DNA from: Piscinibacter sp. XHJ-5
GTDB lineage: Bacteria > Pseudomonadota > Gammaproteobacteria > Burkholderiales > Burkholderiaceae_C
Direction of reading: 5' to 3'
Assembly: GCF_029855045.1 (NCBI RefSeq)
Contig: NZ_CP123228.1
Location: 1,860,001 to 1,924,000, forward strand
DNA: 64,000 nt
Positions 15,788 through 24,452 of this stretch are shown here, piece by piece (position 1 is the stretch's first letter; each line of letters starts with the position of its first letter). A program made the position numbers and the translations under genes. Below the pieces are notes generated by a model. It did not search any database. It was not told the DNA's origin and saw only the letters and a program-made list of their open reading frames with translations.

Positions 15788-16613
15788 ACTCGTGGGGGTG
15801 TTCGCGGCGAGCCACACGCCGGTGATGCTGAACTTCCCCGACGCGATTCCCGATGCGGATCGCGCCGCCATTTTCGGCGCCTTCAGGGACCTGGGCGACG
15901 AGTTGCGGCGGGCGGAGCCGCAAAGCGTGATCGTGGTGTCGGACGATCACCTGCACAACTTCTTCCTCGACAACTTCCCGGCCTTCTGCATCGGGGCGGC
16001 CGCCGACTATGCAACGCCGGTCGAGCACTGGCTGAAGGCCGAGAAGCAGACCCTGCGGGGCGACGGCGATCTCGGGGCGCACCTGCTGGGCGAGGCATTG
16101 CGCAATGGCTTCGATCCGTCGTTCTCGATGGAGCTGACGCTGGACCATGGCGTGCTCACGCCGCTGCATCTGGCCGGGATCGCCGGCGCCGTTCGCGTGG
16201 TTCCGCTGCTCGTCAACTGCGTGCAGCCGCCGCTGCCCACGATGGAGCGTTCGCTGCGGTGGGGGCAGTTCCTGCGGCGGGCGATTGCGTCCTTCGGCGG
16301 CTGTGAACGGGTCGCGATCCTCGCCACCGGCGGCATCAGCCATGACATCGCCACGCCGCGCATGGGCGCGGTCAACGAGACCTTCGACCGCGAGTTCATG
16401 CGTCTGCTGGCCGCGGGCGACGACGCCCAGCTCGTGCGCTACGCCAGCGATCACGTCGACGAGGCGGGCAACGGCGCGGAGGAGATCCGCACCTGGCTGG
16501 TCGCGCACGGCGCTGCGGCCGGCGCTGCCTTCGAGCCGATCTACTACAAGGCAGTGTCCAACTGGTACACGGGCATCGGGCTCGGTCGGTGGCGCCCGAG
16601 GCCCGGCGCATGA
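15780..16613 (+). CDS. LigB-type catalytic subunit of a class III extradiol dioxygenase
   Basis: The 277-residue product is an Fe(II)-dependent LigB family ring-opening enzyme. His12 (FAASHTP), His57 (SDDHLHNFF) and a Glu near 235 (GAEEIRTW) match iron ligands of the family, and His188 (GGISHD) the catalytic base; LDHG at about 122-124 is also conserved. Such enzymes open catechol-like or dihydroxy-N-heterocyclic rings next to the two hydroxyls. The start ATG 15780 overlaps ligA and its stop overlaps the next hydrolase (ATGA at 16610). Protocatechuate, gallate or hydroxypyridine-type substrates are all possible. Confidence 0.9.
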   Translation: MAELVGVFAASHTPVMLNFPDAIPDADRAAIFGAFRDLGDELRRAEPQSVIVVSDDHLHNFFLDNFPAFCIGAAADYATPVEHWLKAEKQTLRGDGDLGAHLLGEALRNGFDPSFSMELTLDHGVLTPLHLAGIAGAVRVVPLLVNCVQPPLPTMERSLRWGQFLRRAIASFGGCERVAILATGGISHDIATPRMGAVNETFDREFMRLLAAGDDAQLVRYASDHVDEAGNGAEEIRTWLVAHGAAAGAAFEPIYYKAVSNWYTGIGLGRWRPRPGA

Positions 16614-17389
16614 ACGACAAGGGCCTGGCGTTTCACGTCGAGGGTCCGGCGGATGCGCCGCCCCTCGTGCTGCTGCACCCCATCGCCACGCACAGCGAGA
16701 TCTGGCGGCCGCAGACGGCGGCGTGGTCCACCGCGTTCAGGCTGGTGCGCATCGATCTGCCGGGCCATGGCGCGAGCGCCGTGCCGGACAAGCCGCTGAC
16801 CCTGGCCGACTACGCCGACCAGGTGTGCGAGGTGCTCGACGAGCTGAGGCTCGAGCGCGCGGCCGTCGTCGGGCTCTCGCTGGGCGGAATGGTCGCGCAG
16901 GCGATGGCGCTGTCGCACGCGCGACGGGTCCGGGCCTTGGTCCTTGCGCATACCTCGGACAAGACGGAGCCCGCCGTTCACGAGATCTGGGAGCGACGCT
17001 TCGAGCAGTTCGAGCGATGCGGGATCGAAGCGCAGGTGGAACCCACGCTGGAGCGCTGGTTCACGCGGGCGTTCGTGCGCGCGTGTCCGATGGCCGTGAA
17101 TTGGGTGGCGGGCCAGATCCGCGCCACCTCGGCCGCGGGGTACGCGACCGCGATCCGCGCCATCCAGCGACTGGACCATCGCGACCGCCTCGCACGGATC
17201 ACGCTGCCGGTGCTGGTCGTGGCGGGCGATTCCGATACCGCCGTGCCGCCGGCGGCGGCGTCTGCCATGGCGGATCGCATCCCCGGCGCGGAACTCCTGA
17301 TGCTGAAGGACGCCGGTCACCTGGGCAATGTGCAGCAGCCCCTCGTCTTCACCGAGGCGGTGGGACGGTTCCTTGGAGCCGCGCTGTAG
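16610..17389 (+). CDS. Alpha/beta hydrolase, PcaD/meta-cleavage-hydrolase type
   Basis: The 259-residue protein has the classic fold with oxyanion region LLHPIATHSEIW, nucleophile Ser90 (GLSLGGM), acid in GDSDTAVP and base in DAGHLGNV. It is most like 3-oxoadipate enol-lactonases and hydrolases that act on ring-opened aromatics. ATG 16610 overlaps the ligB stop. As the last gene of the hydrolase-ligA-ligB-hydrolase operon it would act on the ring-opened product. It converges on a LysR gene 16 bp away. Confidence 0.85.
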   Translation: MNDKGLAFHVEGPADAPPLVLLHPIATHSEIWRPQTAAWSTAFRLVRIDLPGHGASAVPDKPLTLADYADQVCEVLDELRLERAAVVGLSLGGMVAQAMALSHARRVRALVLAHTSDKTEPAVHEIWERRFEQFERCGIEAQVEPTLERWFTRAFVRACPMAVNWVAGQIRATSAAGYATAIRAIQRLDHRDRLARITLPVLVVAGDSDTAVPPAAASAMADRIPGAELLMLKDAGHLGNVQQPLVFTEAVGRFLGAAL

Positions 17390-17405
17390 GCGCGGCATCG
17401 ACGGG

Positions 17406-18326
17406 TCAAGCCGGCCGCAAGCGTTCGGTTCGAACCACCTCGCGCAGTGTCTGGCGGACCCAGTTGATCGCCGGGTCGTGCGACTGGTGGCGGTGCCACT
17501 GCACCGCGGCCACGATCTCGGCAATCTCGATCGGGCAACGCAGGACACGCAGCGGCCACTGGCGCGCCAGCCGCTTCGCCAGCATCGTCTGCACGGTCGC
17601 GATGCGGTTCGTGCCGACCACGCATCCGGGAATCAGCGTGAAGCTGGGAACGCGCACTTCGGCCCGGCGCGCGAGGCCCTGGGCCTCCAGGGCGATCTGG
17701 TCGAGCGTCGGTGTCCGACCGCGGCCGAGCAGCGCGGTCACGTGGCCCAGGCGCAGGAAGGTGTCCCGCGTGAGCGTGCGGCCGAGCGCGGAATTGCCGG
17801 TCCATGCGATGCACGAAAAGGTGTCGCGAAACAGCGGCTCGCTCGGATGAGCGGGTGACACGCCGGTGGCGAGCGACACGACGAGATCGACCCCGCCTTG
17901 GTCGAGCTCCTCGGCCAGATAGCCGCTGATCGGTCGAAGCTCGAAACGGATGCCGGGAGCCTCCTGCTCGGCACGCTTGAACAGGCCGTTGAGTGCGACG
18001 GTCTGCACGTAGTCGGAGGCCACGATGGTCATGTCCCGCTCGATGCACGCGGGGTCGAGCTCGGGACGCCGCCGGGTGAGGGCCTGTGCCTGCAGCAGCA
18101 GGTCGCGCACGGGTTGCGCCAGGCTTCGCGCGAACGGCGTGAGGTCCATGCCCCGGCCCGCCGGGACCAGCAGGGGATCGCCGAAGTAGCTGCGCAGGCG
18201 GGCGAGCGCCGCACTCACGGCCGGCTGGCTCAGGTGCACCTGCTGCGCGGCCCGGCTGACGCTTCGCTGCGCGAGCAGCGCATCCAGGCAGGCCAGCTGG
18301 TTCAGATCGAGCCGATTGATCCGCAA
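17406..18326 (-). CDS. LysR-family regulator (NodD/NahR-like subgroup)
   Basis: The 306-residue product has an N-terminal winged helix-turn-helix (RAAQQVHLSQPAVSAALARLRSYFGDPLLV) and a substrate-binding domain that ends TERLRPA. Start: a TTG at 18326 sits 6 bases after AAAGGAG, giving RINRLDLNQLACLDALL right after the start as in other members; the alternative ATG at 18362 would place that ribosome site inside the coding part and runs into the palindrome at 18353-18375. It converges with the ring-cleavage operon and is divergent from the AraC gene, so it may control either. Confidence 0.87.
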   Translation of the reverse strand: MRINRLDLNQLACLDALLAQRSVSRAAQQVHLSQPAVSAALARLRSYFGDPLLVPAGRGMDLTPFARSLAQPVRDLLLQAQALTRRRPELDPACIERDMTIVASDYVQTVALNGLFKRAEQEAPGIRFELRPISGYLAEELDQGGVDLVVSLATGVSPAHPSEPLFRDTFSCIAWTGNSALGRTLTRDTFLRLGHVTALLGRGRTPTLDQIALEAQGLARRAEVRVPSFTLIPGCVVGTNRIATVQTMLAKRLARQWPLRVLRCPIEIAEIVAAVQWHRHQSHDPAINWVRQTLREVVRTERLRPA

Positions 18327-18352
18327 GACGATCTCCTTTGCCGGTCGCGACG

Positions 18353-18375
18353 ATGTATCCACGCCGTGGATACAT
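18353..18375. promoter_or_regulatory. Perfect 23-bp inverted repeat with T-N11-A core, candidate LysR operator
   Basis: The left arm ATGTATCCACG is followed by a single C and its exact reverse complement. Centred in it is T-N11-A, the LysR-type box. It lies 26 bp upstream of the TTG start of the LysR gene and about 85-107 bp before the AraC gene, in their shared upstream region. Confidence 0.7.
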
Positions 18376-18459
18376 GCTATCCAAAGGAATCATTTTGACG
18401 AAGACCCATCGGCTGTCAAAGTTGCGTCACAACAGATCAAGCGCGGTATGGAGACAGAC

Positions 18460-19422
18460 ATGACGGCTGCGGCGCCGACCTCGGCCGCCGTTCGGCGCTT
18501 CTCGACGGAGGCAGCGCCGAGCGCAGAGCGGGCCTGGCTCTTTCAGCAGGAGATGCAGCGGCTCTTCTCGGTGGGGCTTGCGGTGAGGACATCGCCTCCC
18601 AGGCCGCTGTCGGCCCAGATGGTGGCGTACCGCGGACGAAGTCTGCGTCTTGCGGCGCTGAAGTTCTCGGCCCACTCGACGGTGTCCCTGCCGACGTCTG
18701 CGTCCCCCGAGCCGAGGCTGCTCGTGTCGCTGCACAAGGACGGCGTGGCCATGGTCTCGCAGGGCGGCCGGGAGAGCCGGATCGAGCCCGGCGATGTGTT
18801 CGTCATCGATCCTTCGCGTCCGTTCAGCATCGAGACCGGCGAGGTGCGCTCCCACTCGGTCTATCTGCCCACGAGCGCCGTTCGTGCGCTGGTTCCCCAA
18901 CTGGACGACGTCACCGCGCTTGCGATCCGCTCCGAGAGCGGCGCGGCGGCGATGTATCGGGCGGCGGTCGACGAGCTCTTCGCAACGGCGGCGTCGCTGA
19001 AGGACGACGATGCCGACCGCATCGGCGAGGCGCTGCCGTATCTGCTGGCGGCGGCACTGTCGCCCTCGTGTGCGTCGGATGCCATGCCGTCACGTCTGAA
19101 GCTGTTGCACAAGCGCCGCATCCTCCAGTTCGTCCGCGAGCACCTGAGCGACCCTCAGCTGGACGCGAACACCATCGCGCGCGGCGTCAACCTCTCGGCG
19201 CGCCATGTGTACGAGCTGTGCTCGGATGAAGCGGAGCCGCTGATGAAGTGGGTCTGGTCGGAACGGCTGGAACGGTGCAGCCGCGACCTCAGGGAACCGT
19301 CCTTGCGCTCCCGGACCATCGGCGAGATCGCCTACCACTGGGGCTTCAGCGACGTGTCGCACTTCAGCCGGGCGTTCAAGCAGCGCTTCGCGGTGACGCC
19401 GCGCGAGTGGCGCAGGAGCTGA
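18460..19422 (+). CDS. AraC-family transcription regulator
   Basis: The 320-residue product has an N-terminal cupin-like effector domain (about 75-170, with LLVSLHKDGVAMVSQGGRESRIEPGDVFVIDPSRPFSIE) and two C-terminal helix-turn-helix motifs (ANTIARGVNLSARHVYELCSD and IGEIAYHWGFSDVSHFSRAFKQRFAVTPREWR). ATG 18460 has GGAG 6 bases before; ATG 18448 is the alternative. It is divergent from the LysR gene and convergent with the carotenoid-oxygenase gene. Targets are unknown. Confidence 0.87.
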   Translation: MTAAAPTSAAVRRFSTEAAPSAERAWLFQQEMQRLFSVGLAVRTSPPRPLSAQMVAYRGRSLRLAALKFSAHSTVSLPTSASPEPRLLVSLHKDGVAMVSQGGRESRIEPGDVFVIDPSRPFSIETGEVRSHSVYLPTSAVRALVPQLDDVTALAIRSESGAAAMYRAAVDELFATAASLKDDDADRIGEALPYLLAAALSPSCASDAMPSRLKLLHKRRILQFVREHLSDPQLDANTIARGVNLSARHVYELCSDEAEPLMKWVWSERLERCSRDLREPSLRSRTIGEIAYHWGFSDVSHFSRAFKQRFAVTPREWRRS

Positions 19423-19454
19423 CACCGGTGGTGATGCCGACCTCGCTGTCACGG

Positions 19455-20879
19455 TCATGCCGCCGAATACCAATTGCCGTGAAACCCCGCCGGCACGTGA
19501 TGCGAAAGGTGTACCGTCGCGATGGGCCCGCGCGCAATGTCCAACGCCTCGAGCACGACCAGGTCGCTGCGATGCGTGTCGCCGCGGTAGACCACCGTGA
19601 CGATCCACCCATCGCCTTCCTCGGCACCGGGGCTGCGCGGCACGAACACGGGCTCGCCGGCGAAATCGTTGCGCTGCGGGCGCCACAGTCGTGTCGCACC
19701 CGTCTGCGTGTCGATGTGCGCGATCGATGCGCGATCCGAAGCCTCGCCGACGTTCGTGTTCGCCGAACCGGAGACGAACCACCCGTGGCGATGCTGCTGC
19801 AGCGCATGACGATCGTCGACGCGCGGGAACTCCACCTGCATGTCGCTCAGCGGCGCGTCGGTGTAGCGCTCGTCGTCGCGCGCAAGATCGAAGGTCCAGC
19901 GCACCAGTCGGGCACCGTGCTGCCGTCCGCGCGCCGGCGAACCATCGGCCATGCGGTAGCCGGGCGGCACGTCGTAGCGGACCATGTCCGTCACCACCTT
20001 GCCGTCTTCCGTGTCGTAGGCGTTGAGCACGTGGAACACGTACGACGCCTCGCCCCTGAACCAACGCATGCTGGCGACGCCATCCCTGCGGCTCATGATG
20101 CCGATGTGATTGCCGAGCTCGGGCTCCCATGCATACGCGGGCAGCCCCTTGCCTGCCCTGTCGATCGATGCCGTCAACGGGAACACCGGCAGAATGATCC
20201 GGCTCGCCGTGACGGCGAAGTCGTGCATCATGCTCGCGAAGGGCGCCATGAATCGCTCGCTGCGGCGCAGCGATCCATCCGCGCCGAGCACGTGCACACG
20301 CGTGTCGCGCGAGCCCAGCCCCGCCGTCTGGTAGGCGAAAGCGATCATCTCCCCGCTGACCGGGTCGATCTTCGGATGCGCGGTCATGGGGCCGACCAGA
20401 TCGCCGCCAAAGGTCTCGTAGCCCAGCGACGACAGGCTCGTCTGGTCCAGCGCGTAGGGCGCATGGGATTCTTCCAGCGCAAGGAGGTTGCGGCCGTGCC
20501 GCACGATGTTGGTGTTCGCCAGCGTCGAGCGCAGCTGCGCGAGGCGCGGATCGTCCAGCGGTGAGGGGGCGACCGTTCCGGCCGACAGCCCCTCCCCCGC
20601 CTCGTGCTCCAGCTGCCATTTCGGTGTGCGCACGTAGCGATTGCGATACGAAGCGCGCCCCGCGGACAGCTTGAACTCGTGGACCATGCCGTCGCCTGCG
20701 AACCACTCGTAGTCGCCGCGGGGCGCGAATTGGGGGTTGGGGCCGATGCGGTACAGCGTGCCGTCCATCTCGACCGGCAGCATGCCGCTGATCGGCAGGT
20801 CCGACGCATCGCCCTCGAGGTGCAGGGGTGCGAAGTAGCCGTTGAGGAAGGGATGGTCGGTGGAAAAGGGCTTGGCCAT
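19455..20879 (-). CDS. Carotenoid cleavage/lignostilbene dioxygenase family protein
   Basis: The 474-residue protein is a seven-bladed-propeller Fe(II) dioxygenase that splits a C=C double bond in carotenoids or stilbenes. The four iron-binding histidines are visible: His168 (MTAHPK), His219 (MMHDF), His283 (VFHVLNAY) and His467 (AGFHGNW). The start ATG 20879 gives the usual IGPNPQF and GDGMVHEF segments in place. In a bacterium with aromatic-catabolic genes, lignostilbene or isoeugenol-type substrates are plausible. It is divergent from a LysR gene 86 bp away, probably its regulator. Confidence 0.9.
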   Translation of the reverse strand: MAKPFSTDHPFLNGYFAPLHLEGDASDLPISGMLPVEMDGTLYRIGPNPQFAPRGDYEWFAGDGMVHEFKLSAGRASYRNRYVRTPKWQLEHEAGEGLSAGTVAPSPLDDPRLAQLRSTLANTNIVRHGRNLLALEESHAPYALDQTSLSSLGYETFGGDLVGPMTAHPKIDPVSGEMIAFAYQTAGLGSRDTRVHVLGADGSLRRSERFMAPFASMMHDFAVTASRIILPVFPLTASIDRAGKGLPAYAWEPELGNHIGIMSRRDGVASMRWFRGEASYVFHVLNAYDTEDGKVVTDMVRYDVPPGYRMADGSPARGRQHGARLVRWTFDLARDDERYTDAPLSDMQVEFPRVDDRHALQQHRHGWFVSGSANTNVGEASDRASIAHIDTQTGATRLWRPQRNDFAGEPVFVPRSPGAEEGDGWIVTVVYRGDTHRSDLVVLEALDIARGPIATVHLSHHVPAGFHGNWYSAA

Positions 20880-20965
20880 GGTGCCTCCGTGTTGACGATG
20901 AAGACAGCCTAGGCCCCGGCCGGCCTTGGCGGAAATGGATAGCTCGGATTCCGTATATTCAGGCC

Positions 20966-21919
20966 ATGAATGCCATCAGTGTCGACCTCAACCTCCTGGC
21001 CGTGCTGGATGCGCTGCTGGACGAGCGCAACGTGACGCGCGCCGCGCGCCGCGTGCACCTCAGCCAGCCGGCCACCAGCAACGCCCTGGCCCGCCTTCGA
21101 CAAGTCTTTGGCGACCCCTTGCTCGTGCGCAGCGGCCGGGGGCTGGTGCTCACGCCCCGGGCCGAAGCGCTGATCGGCCCTCTGCGCCACGCCATGGAGC
21201 AGATCGACGTGGCGCTGGGTACGGCCGAGACCTTCTATCCGGCCACGAGCACCGCGACCTTCACCATCGCCACCTCCGACGCTCTGCAGATCGGCCTCGT
21301 GCCGGCACTGCTGGCGAGGCTGGCCGCCGAGGCGCCGGGCGTGCGGATCGTGTGCACGCCGCTCGACGGCTTGCGCAAGGACATCGGCGACCCCCTGCCC
21401 GAACACGGGCTCGCCTCGGGTCAGGTCGACCTGGCCATCGGCTACTTTTCGCAGCCGCAGCCGCATCACCACGTCAAGGCCTTGTTCGACGGCGACTTCG
21501 TCTGCGTGACGCGCAAGGGTCATCCCGTTGTCGGGCCGGACATGACGCTGCGCCAGTTCGTCGAACTCGGGCATGTCGTCATCAGCGCGGCCCATCATGT
21601 GCACAGCACCGTCGACGCCGCACTGGCGCGGCGCAAGCTCACCAGGCGGGTCGCGGTCGTCGTGCCGCAGTACAGCGTCGTGCCGTACGTCCTCGCACGA
21701 TCCGATCACGTCGCCGTGCTGCCACGCCGGCTCGCGGAGGCCTTCTTGCGGACGTTCGGGCTGCAGCTGATCGAGCCGCCCCTTGCGCTGGCGAAGTTCA
21801 CGATCACGCAGGTGTGGCACGAGCGAACGCACCGGTCCGCGGCGCATGGGTGGTTTCGGCGCCTTGTCGAAGAGCACGGCAGCATGGGCCTCGCTCGAAG
21901 GAATTCCCGACCGACATGA
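20966..21919 (+). CDS. LysR-family regulator next to the carotenoid/stilbene oxygenase
   Basis: The 317-residue product opens VDLNLLAVLDALLDERNVTRAARRVHLSQPATSNALARLRQVFGDPLLVRSGRG, the NodD/PcaQ-like DNA-binding domain, followed by a LysR effector domain. It is divergent from the dioxygenase gene with an 86-bp spacer, the usual LysR arrangement. I saw no perfect palindrome in the spacer. It is probably the activator of the dioxygenase (inference). Confidence 0.88.
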   Translation: MNAISVDLNLLAVLDALLDERNVTRAARRVHLSQPATSNALARLRQVFGDPLLVRSGRGLVLTPRAEALIGPLRHAMEQIDVALGTAETFYPATSTATFTIATSDALQIGLVPALLARLAAEAPGVRIVCTPLDGLRKDIGDPLPEHGLASGQVDLAIGYFSQPQPHHHVKALFDGDFVCVTRKGHPVVGPDMTLRQFVELGHVVISAAHHVHSTVDAALARRKLTRRVAVVVPQYSVVPYVLARSDHVAVLPRRLAEAFLRTFGLQLIEPPLALAKFTITQVWHERTHRSAAHGWFRRLVEEHGSMGLARRNSRPT

Positions 21920-22020
21920 TCGTGTCGGTCCACCGGCGGGTGGGCTTACGAGCATTGCGGCCCCCTTTCTCTCCGTGGCCAAATCTGTCATAGGGGAAGG
22001 GGGGACGTGCTCTCTCCATC

Positions 22021-22063
22021 GCAGTCGGCCCCTGCGGGGCGAAACCTCGAGGGGGCCGACTGC
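22021..22063. terminator. 12-bp-stem hairpin in a convergent intergenic region
   Basis: GCAGTCGGCCCC (22021-22032) pairs perfectly with GGGGCCGACTGC (22052-22063) across 19 bases. It lies between the convergent LysR (ending 21919) and lipase-like (ending 22258) genes, so a bidirectional terminator is likely. The rest of 21920-22257 has no gene with a start codon; a cysteine-rich open frame without a start is listed among the findings. Confidence 0.55.
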
Positions 22064-22257
22064 TTCCTCTCCTCACGCCGTGCGTGAGTGAGGGGCGAGA
22101 TCACCGCCGGGAGGCTGCCGACCTGGCGCGCCTGCGCGGCGCACGCCGCAGCAGCGGCAGTGCATCCGACACCACTTCGAGCAGAAATCGGAATCGCTGA
22201 GCTCCCTGTCGACGAGCGGGTCGAACTTGACAGCTCTTCTCCGGGCTGGAACTCGAT

Positions 22258-23454
22258 CTAGCGCAGCCACTGCCGCAACTGTGCGTACACCTCGGAACGG
22301 TTCAGCAGTTCCAGATGGCTCATGCCGAGGCCGACCCACTGCCGGCTTTCGGCGAACGCCAGCGAACGCGAGGGGTCCGTGTGGCGCCCGAGGGCGCTGT
22401 CCAGCGGCACGAACCCGTCGCCCATCAGGCGCGACTTCAGGTCGCCGCTCTGCCGGCCCATGACGGCGGCTGCCGCATGGCAGCGCGCCGTGGTCGGCAG
22501 TGGCAGGTGCCGCGGGCGGGCGTAGCGGTCGCGCCCCATCCAGTCTTCGTCGAGCAGGCTGCCATGGCGCAGGTCGGTGATGCCGGCGCTGCGCACCTTG
22601 CCCAGGCGCGCGAGCGGCGCGGCGTACGGCGTTGCCTCGAGCACCACGTCGACCCAGTGGCCGGCGCGCTCCAGCGGCGCGCCGTGGTGCGGCGTGCCGA
22701 GGAACACGAGGTCGTCGAGGCGCGATGGCCAACGGTGGCCGGCCTGCGTGGCCTGGTGCAGGGCACTTCGCGCGAGCAGGCCTCCCATGCTGTGTCCGAC
22801 GATTGCCAGCCGCTCCAGCGGCACCGGCCATTGATCGACGAGCTGCTCCAGGCGCTGCGCCAGGGCGCGCCCGTTGAACGAGATGTGCAGGCCGCTGTTG
22901 TAGTGGAGGTAGACGGGCGTGTAGCCGAGGTCGCGTGCGAGCGCGGCGCCGTGGTCGTGGCCCTCACGTCGCCATTGCAGGTCGTCCATGCACAGGCCGT
23001 GCAGCAGTACCAGGAGGCGCCCGCCGGCGTCCGGCACGCTGGCGGTCAGGGCGGAGGTCTCCAGGACCAGGGGGCGGCCGTCGCGGCGAAACGCCATCTG
23101 CGTGGCCAGCGGATTGGCGGTCGCGGCGAGGTAGTCGCCCAGTACGCCGTTCAGCGCCGCGACGACCGCATCGCGCTGCGGGCTCGTATCGTCTGCGTCG
23201 AGTCCCGGGGAGAGCATCCCCAGCAGCGCGTCGAGGCTGCCGCCGACCAGGCGCGTGACCCCGCGAATGCTCTTGTAGACGAGGCCGCTGATGCCGCGGG
23301 CGCGCCCATCGGGCACCGGAGCGCCTGCGCCGGGAATGCGCGCGATGCGTTCGTGCATCGCCTCCACGACGTCGGTTAGACCAGCCGTGGCATCGGTGGC
23401 CACGCGCAAGGCGCCGCGGAGGTCTGAACTTCTGAGCGGTGCGCGACGGGTCAT
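22258..23454 (-). CDS. Lipase/esterase-like alpha/beta hydrolase
   Basis: The 398-residue protein has an N-terminal helical part (about 1-120), then a lipase core: LLVLLHGLCMDD (oxyanion), nucleophile VGHSMGGLLARS, FLGTPHHGAPLERAGHWVD, and a late acid/base region (MGDGFVPLDSALGR, GMSHLELLN). These features match PGAP1/LipA-like acyl hydrolases. No signal peptide is visible. ATG 23454 is preceded by CAGG; the open frame upstream is unlikely to be translated. Its substrate is unknown. Confidence 0.8.
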   Translation of the reverse strand: MTRRAPLRSSDLRGALRVATDATAGLTDVVEAMHERIARIPGAGAPVPDGRARGISGLVYKSIRGVTRLVGGSLDALLGMLSPGLDADDTSPQRDAVVAALNGVLGDYLAATANPLATQMAFRRDGRPLVLETSALTASVPDAGGRLLVLLHGLCMDDLQWRREGHDHGAALARDLGYTPVYLHYNSGLHISFNGRALAQRLEQLVDQWPVPLERLAIVGHSMGGLLARSALHQATQAGHRWPSRLDDLVFLGTPHHGAPLERAGHWVDVVLEATPYAAPLARLGKVRSAGITDLRHGSLLDEDWMGRDRYARPRHLPLPTTARCHAAAAVMGRQSGDLKSRLMGDGFVPLDSALGRHTDPSRSLAFAESRQWVGLGMSHLELLNRSEVYAQLRQWLR

Positions 23455-23578
23455 CCTGGTTCCCTGAGGGGGCCCATTCCGCGACCACCGAGTTGTCAGC
23501 CAGTGTGCCATTCCGGCACTGCGCCCTTGTCGCCAATCCAGGGCCCTGACGAAGGGCAAAGCTCGAGTCGGCTTGCCT

Positions 23579-24277
23579 TCAAGGCCTTGCCCACACCTCC
23601 CAGACCCACGCCAGGCCGAGCGTGAAGAAGGTTTCGCGGCGGCCGTTGAGGTGCTCATGCCCGAGCGTGGCATCGAGCTGCAGGCTCTCGGGGCGGACCC
23701 AGGTGCGCGCGCCGATTTGCCGTGCCGGTCGGCCATGCCGCTCGCCGTAGGTTTCCGCGATCAAGGTCCAGCGTTCGTTGAAACCGAACTCGACCGCGGC
23801 GCCCCAGTTGGCCACGGCATGCCGCGAGTGCGCCTGCACGACGCCGGCGTTGACGTGCAGGACGAGCGGCTGCGAAGGCGACACGCTGAAGATCAGCGTG
23901 CCGGTGCGCGTGGTGCCCGGCCCCCCACCTTCCATCGACCGGGTCAGCCCGAAAGTCCCTCCCACGCCCCAGGTGCCGGCTTCGACCTCCTTGAAGACGG
24001 TCTTGGCTTGCAGGCCGAGGAGCGACTGCGACGGCTCGTCGGTGGCGCGCTGCCTGGTGAGGCTCGCCCCCCATTCGATGCCGCCCCACGGATTGCAGGC
24101 CGGCTGCAGCACCACCTGCTGCAGATGCCGCGAAGGCCTGAGCCAGGTTTCGAGTTGGCAGGCACCCTCGGGCAGGATGGAGGCGTCGTCCGCGTTCAGT
24201 GGGCGCCCGGCCCAGGCGGTGCCGTACGTCGCCAGCCACATCACGACGCAGATTCCGGCGGCGGCTTTCGGGTGCAC
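23579..24277 (-). CDS. Predicted outer-membrane beta-barrel protein
   Basis: From the GTG at 24277 the product is 232 residues: a signal peptide (HPKAAAGICVVMWLATYGTAWAG), then NADDASILPEGACQLETWL and a series of alternating amphipathic strands (GGIEWGASLTRQ, LGLQAKTVFKEVEAG, LIFSVSPSQPLVLHVNAGV, WTLIAETYGERHGR, FFTLGLAWVWEVWARP). Similar proteins are annotated as transporter-like or MetA-pathway outer-membrane proteins. ATG starts at 24382, 24346 and 24337 are possible but would give an overlong leader. It is divergent from the phytochelatin-synthase-like gene. Confidence 0.65.
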   Translation of the reverse strand: MHPKAAAGICVVMWLATYGTAWAGRPLNADDASILPEGACQLETWLRPSRHLQQVVLQPACNPWGGIEWGASLTRQRATDEPSQSLLGLQAKTVFKEVEAGTWGVGGTFGLTRSMEGGGPGTTRTGTLIFSVSPSQPLVLHVNAGVVQAHSRHAVANWGAAVEFGFNERWTLIAETYGERHGRPARQIGARTWVRPESLQLDATLGHEHLNGRRETFFTLGLAWVWEVWARP

Positions 24278-24452
24278 CTGCCGAGCCGCCGCTCTGAGCA
24301 AGTCGATGATGTCCCGCAGTTCCACCGGTGTCAGCATTCGAGGCATGTTGAGCGATGGATGGTTGCAGGAGGCGCATCGCATGGTCAAGATGCGCTTCGG
24401 TGTTCGTTGAGAATCAAGCCCGACCCGCCGTGGTCGAAGCAAGGCGCACACG

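Noticed and set aside
22021..22063. Riboswitch or leader element
   Set aside because: The hairpin lies between two convergent genes downstream of both, so it cannot be a 5' leader; a terminator is simpler.
24283..24382. A CASCNH plus MPRMLTPVELRDII stretch that looks like part of a c-type cytochrome
   Set aside because: The heme motif would need CxxCH; here an Asn stands before the His, and only about 15 residues separate it from the putative Met ligand. It is more likely untranslated leader of the outer-membrane protein gene.
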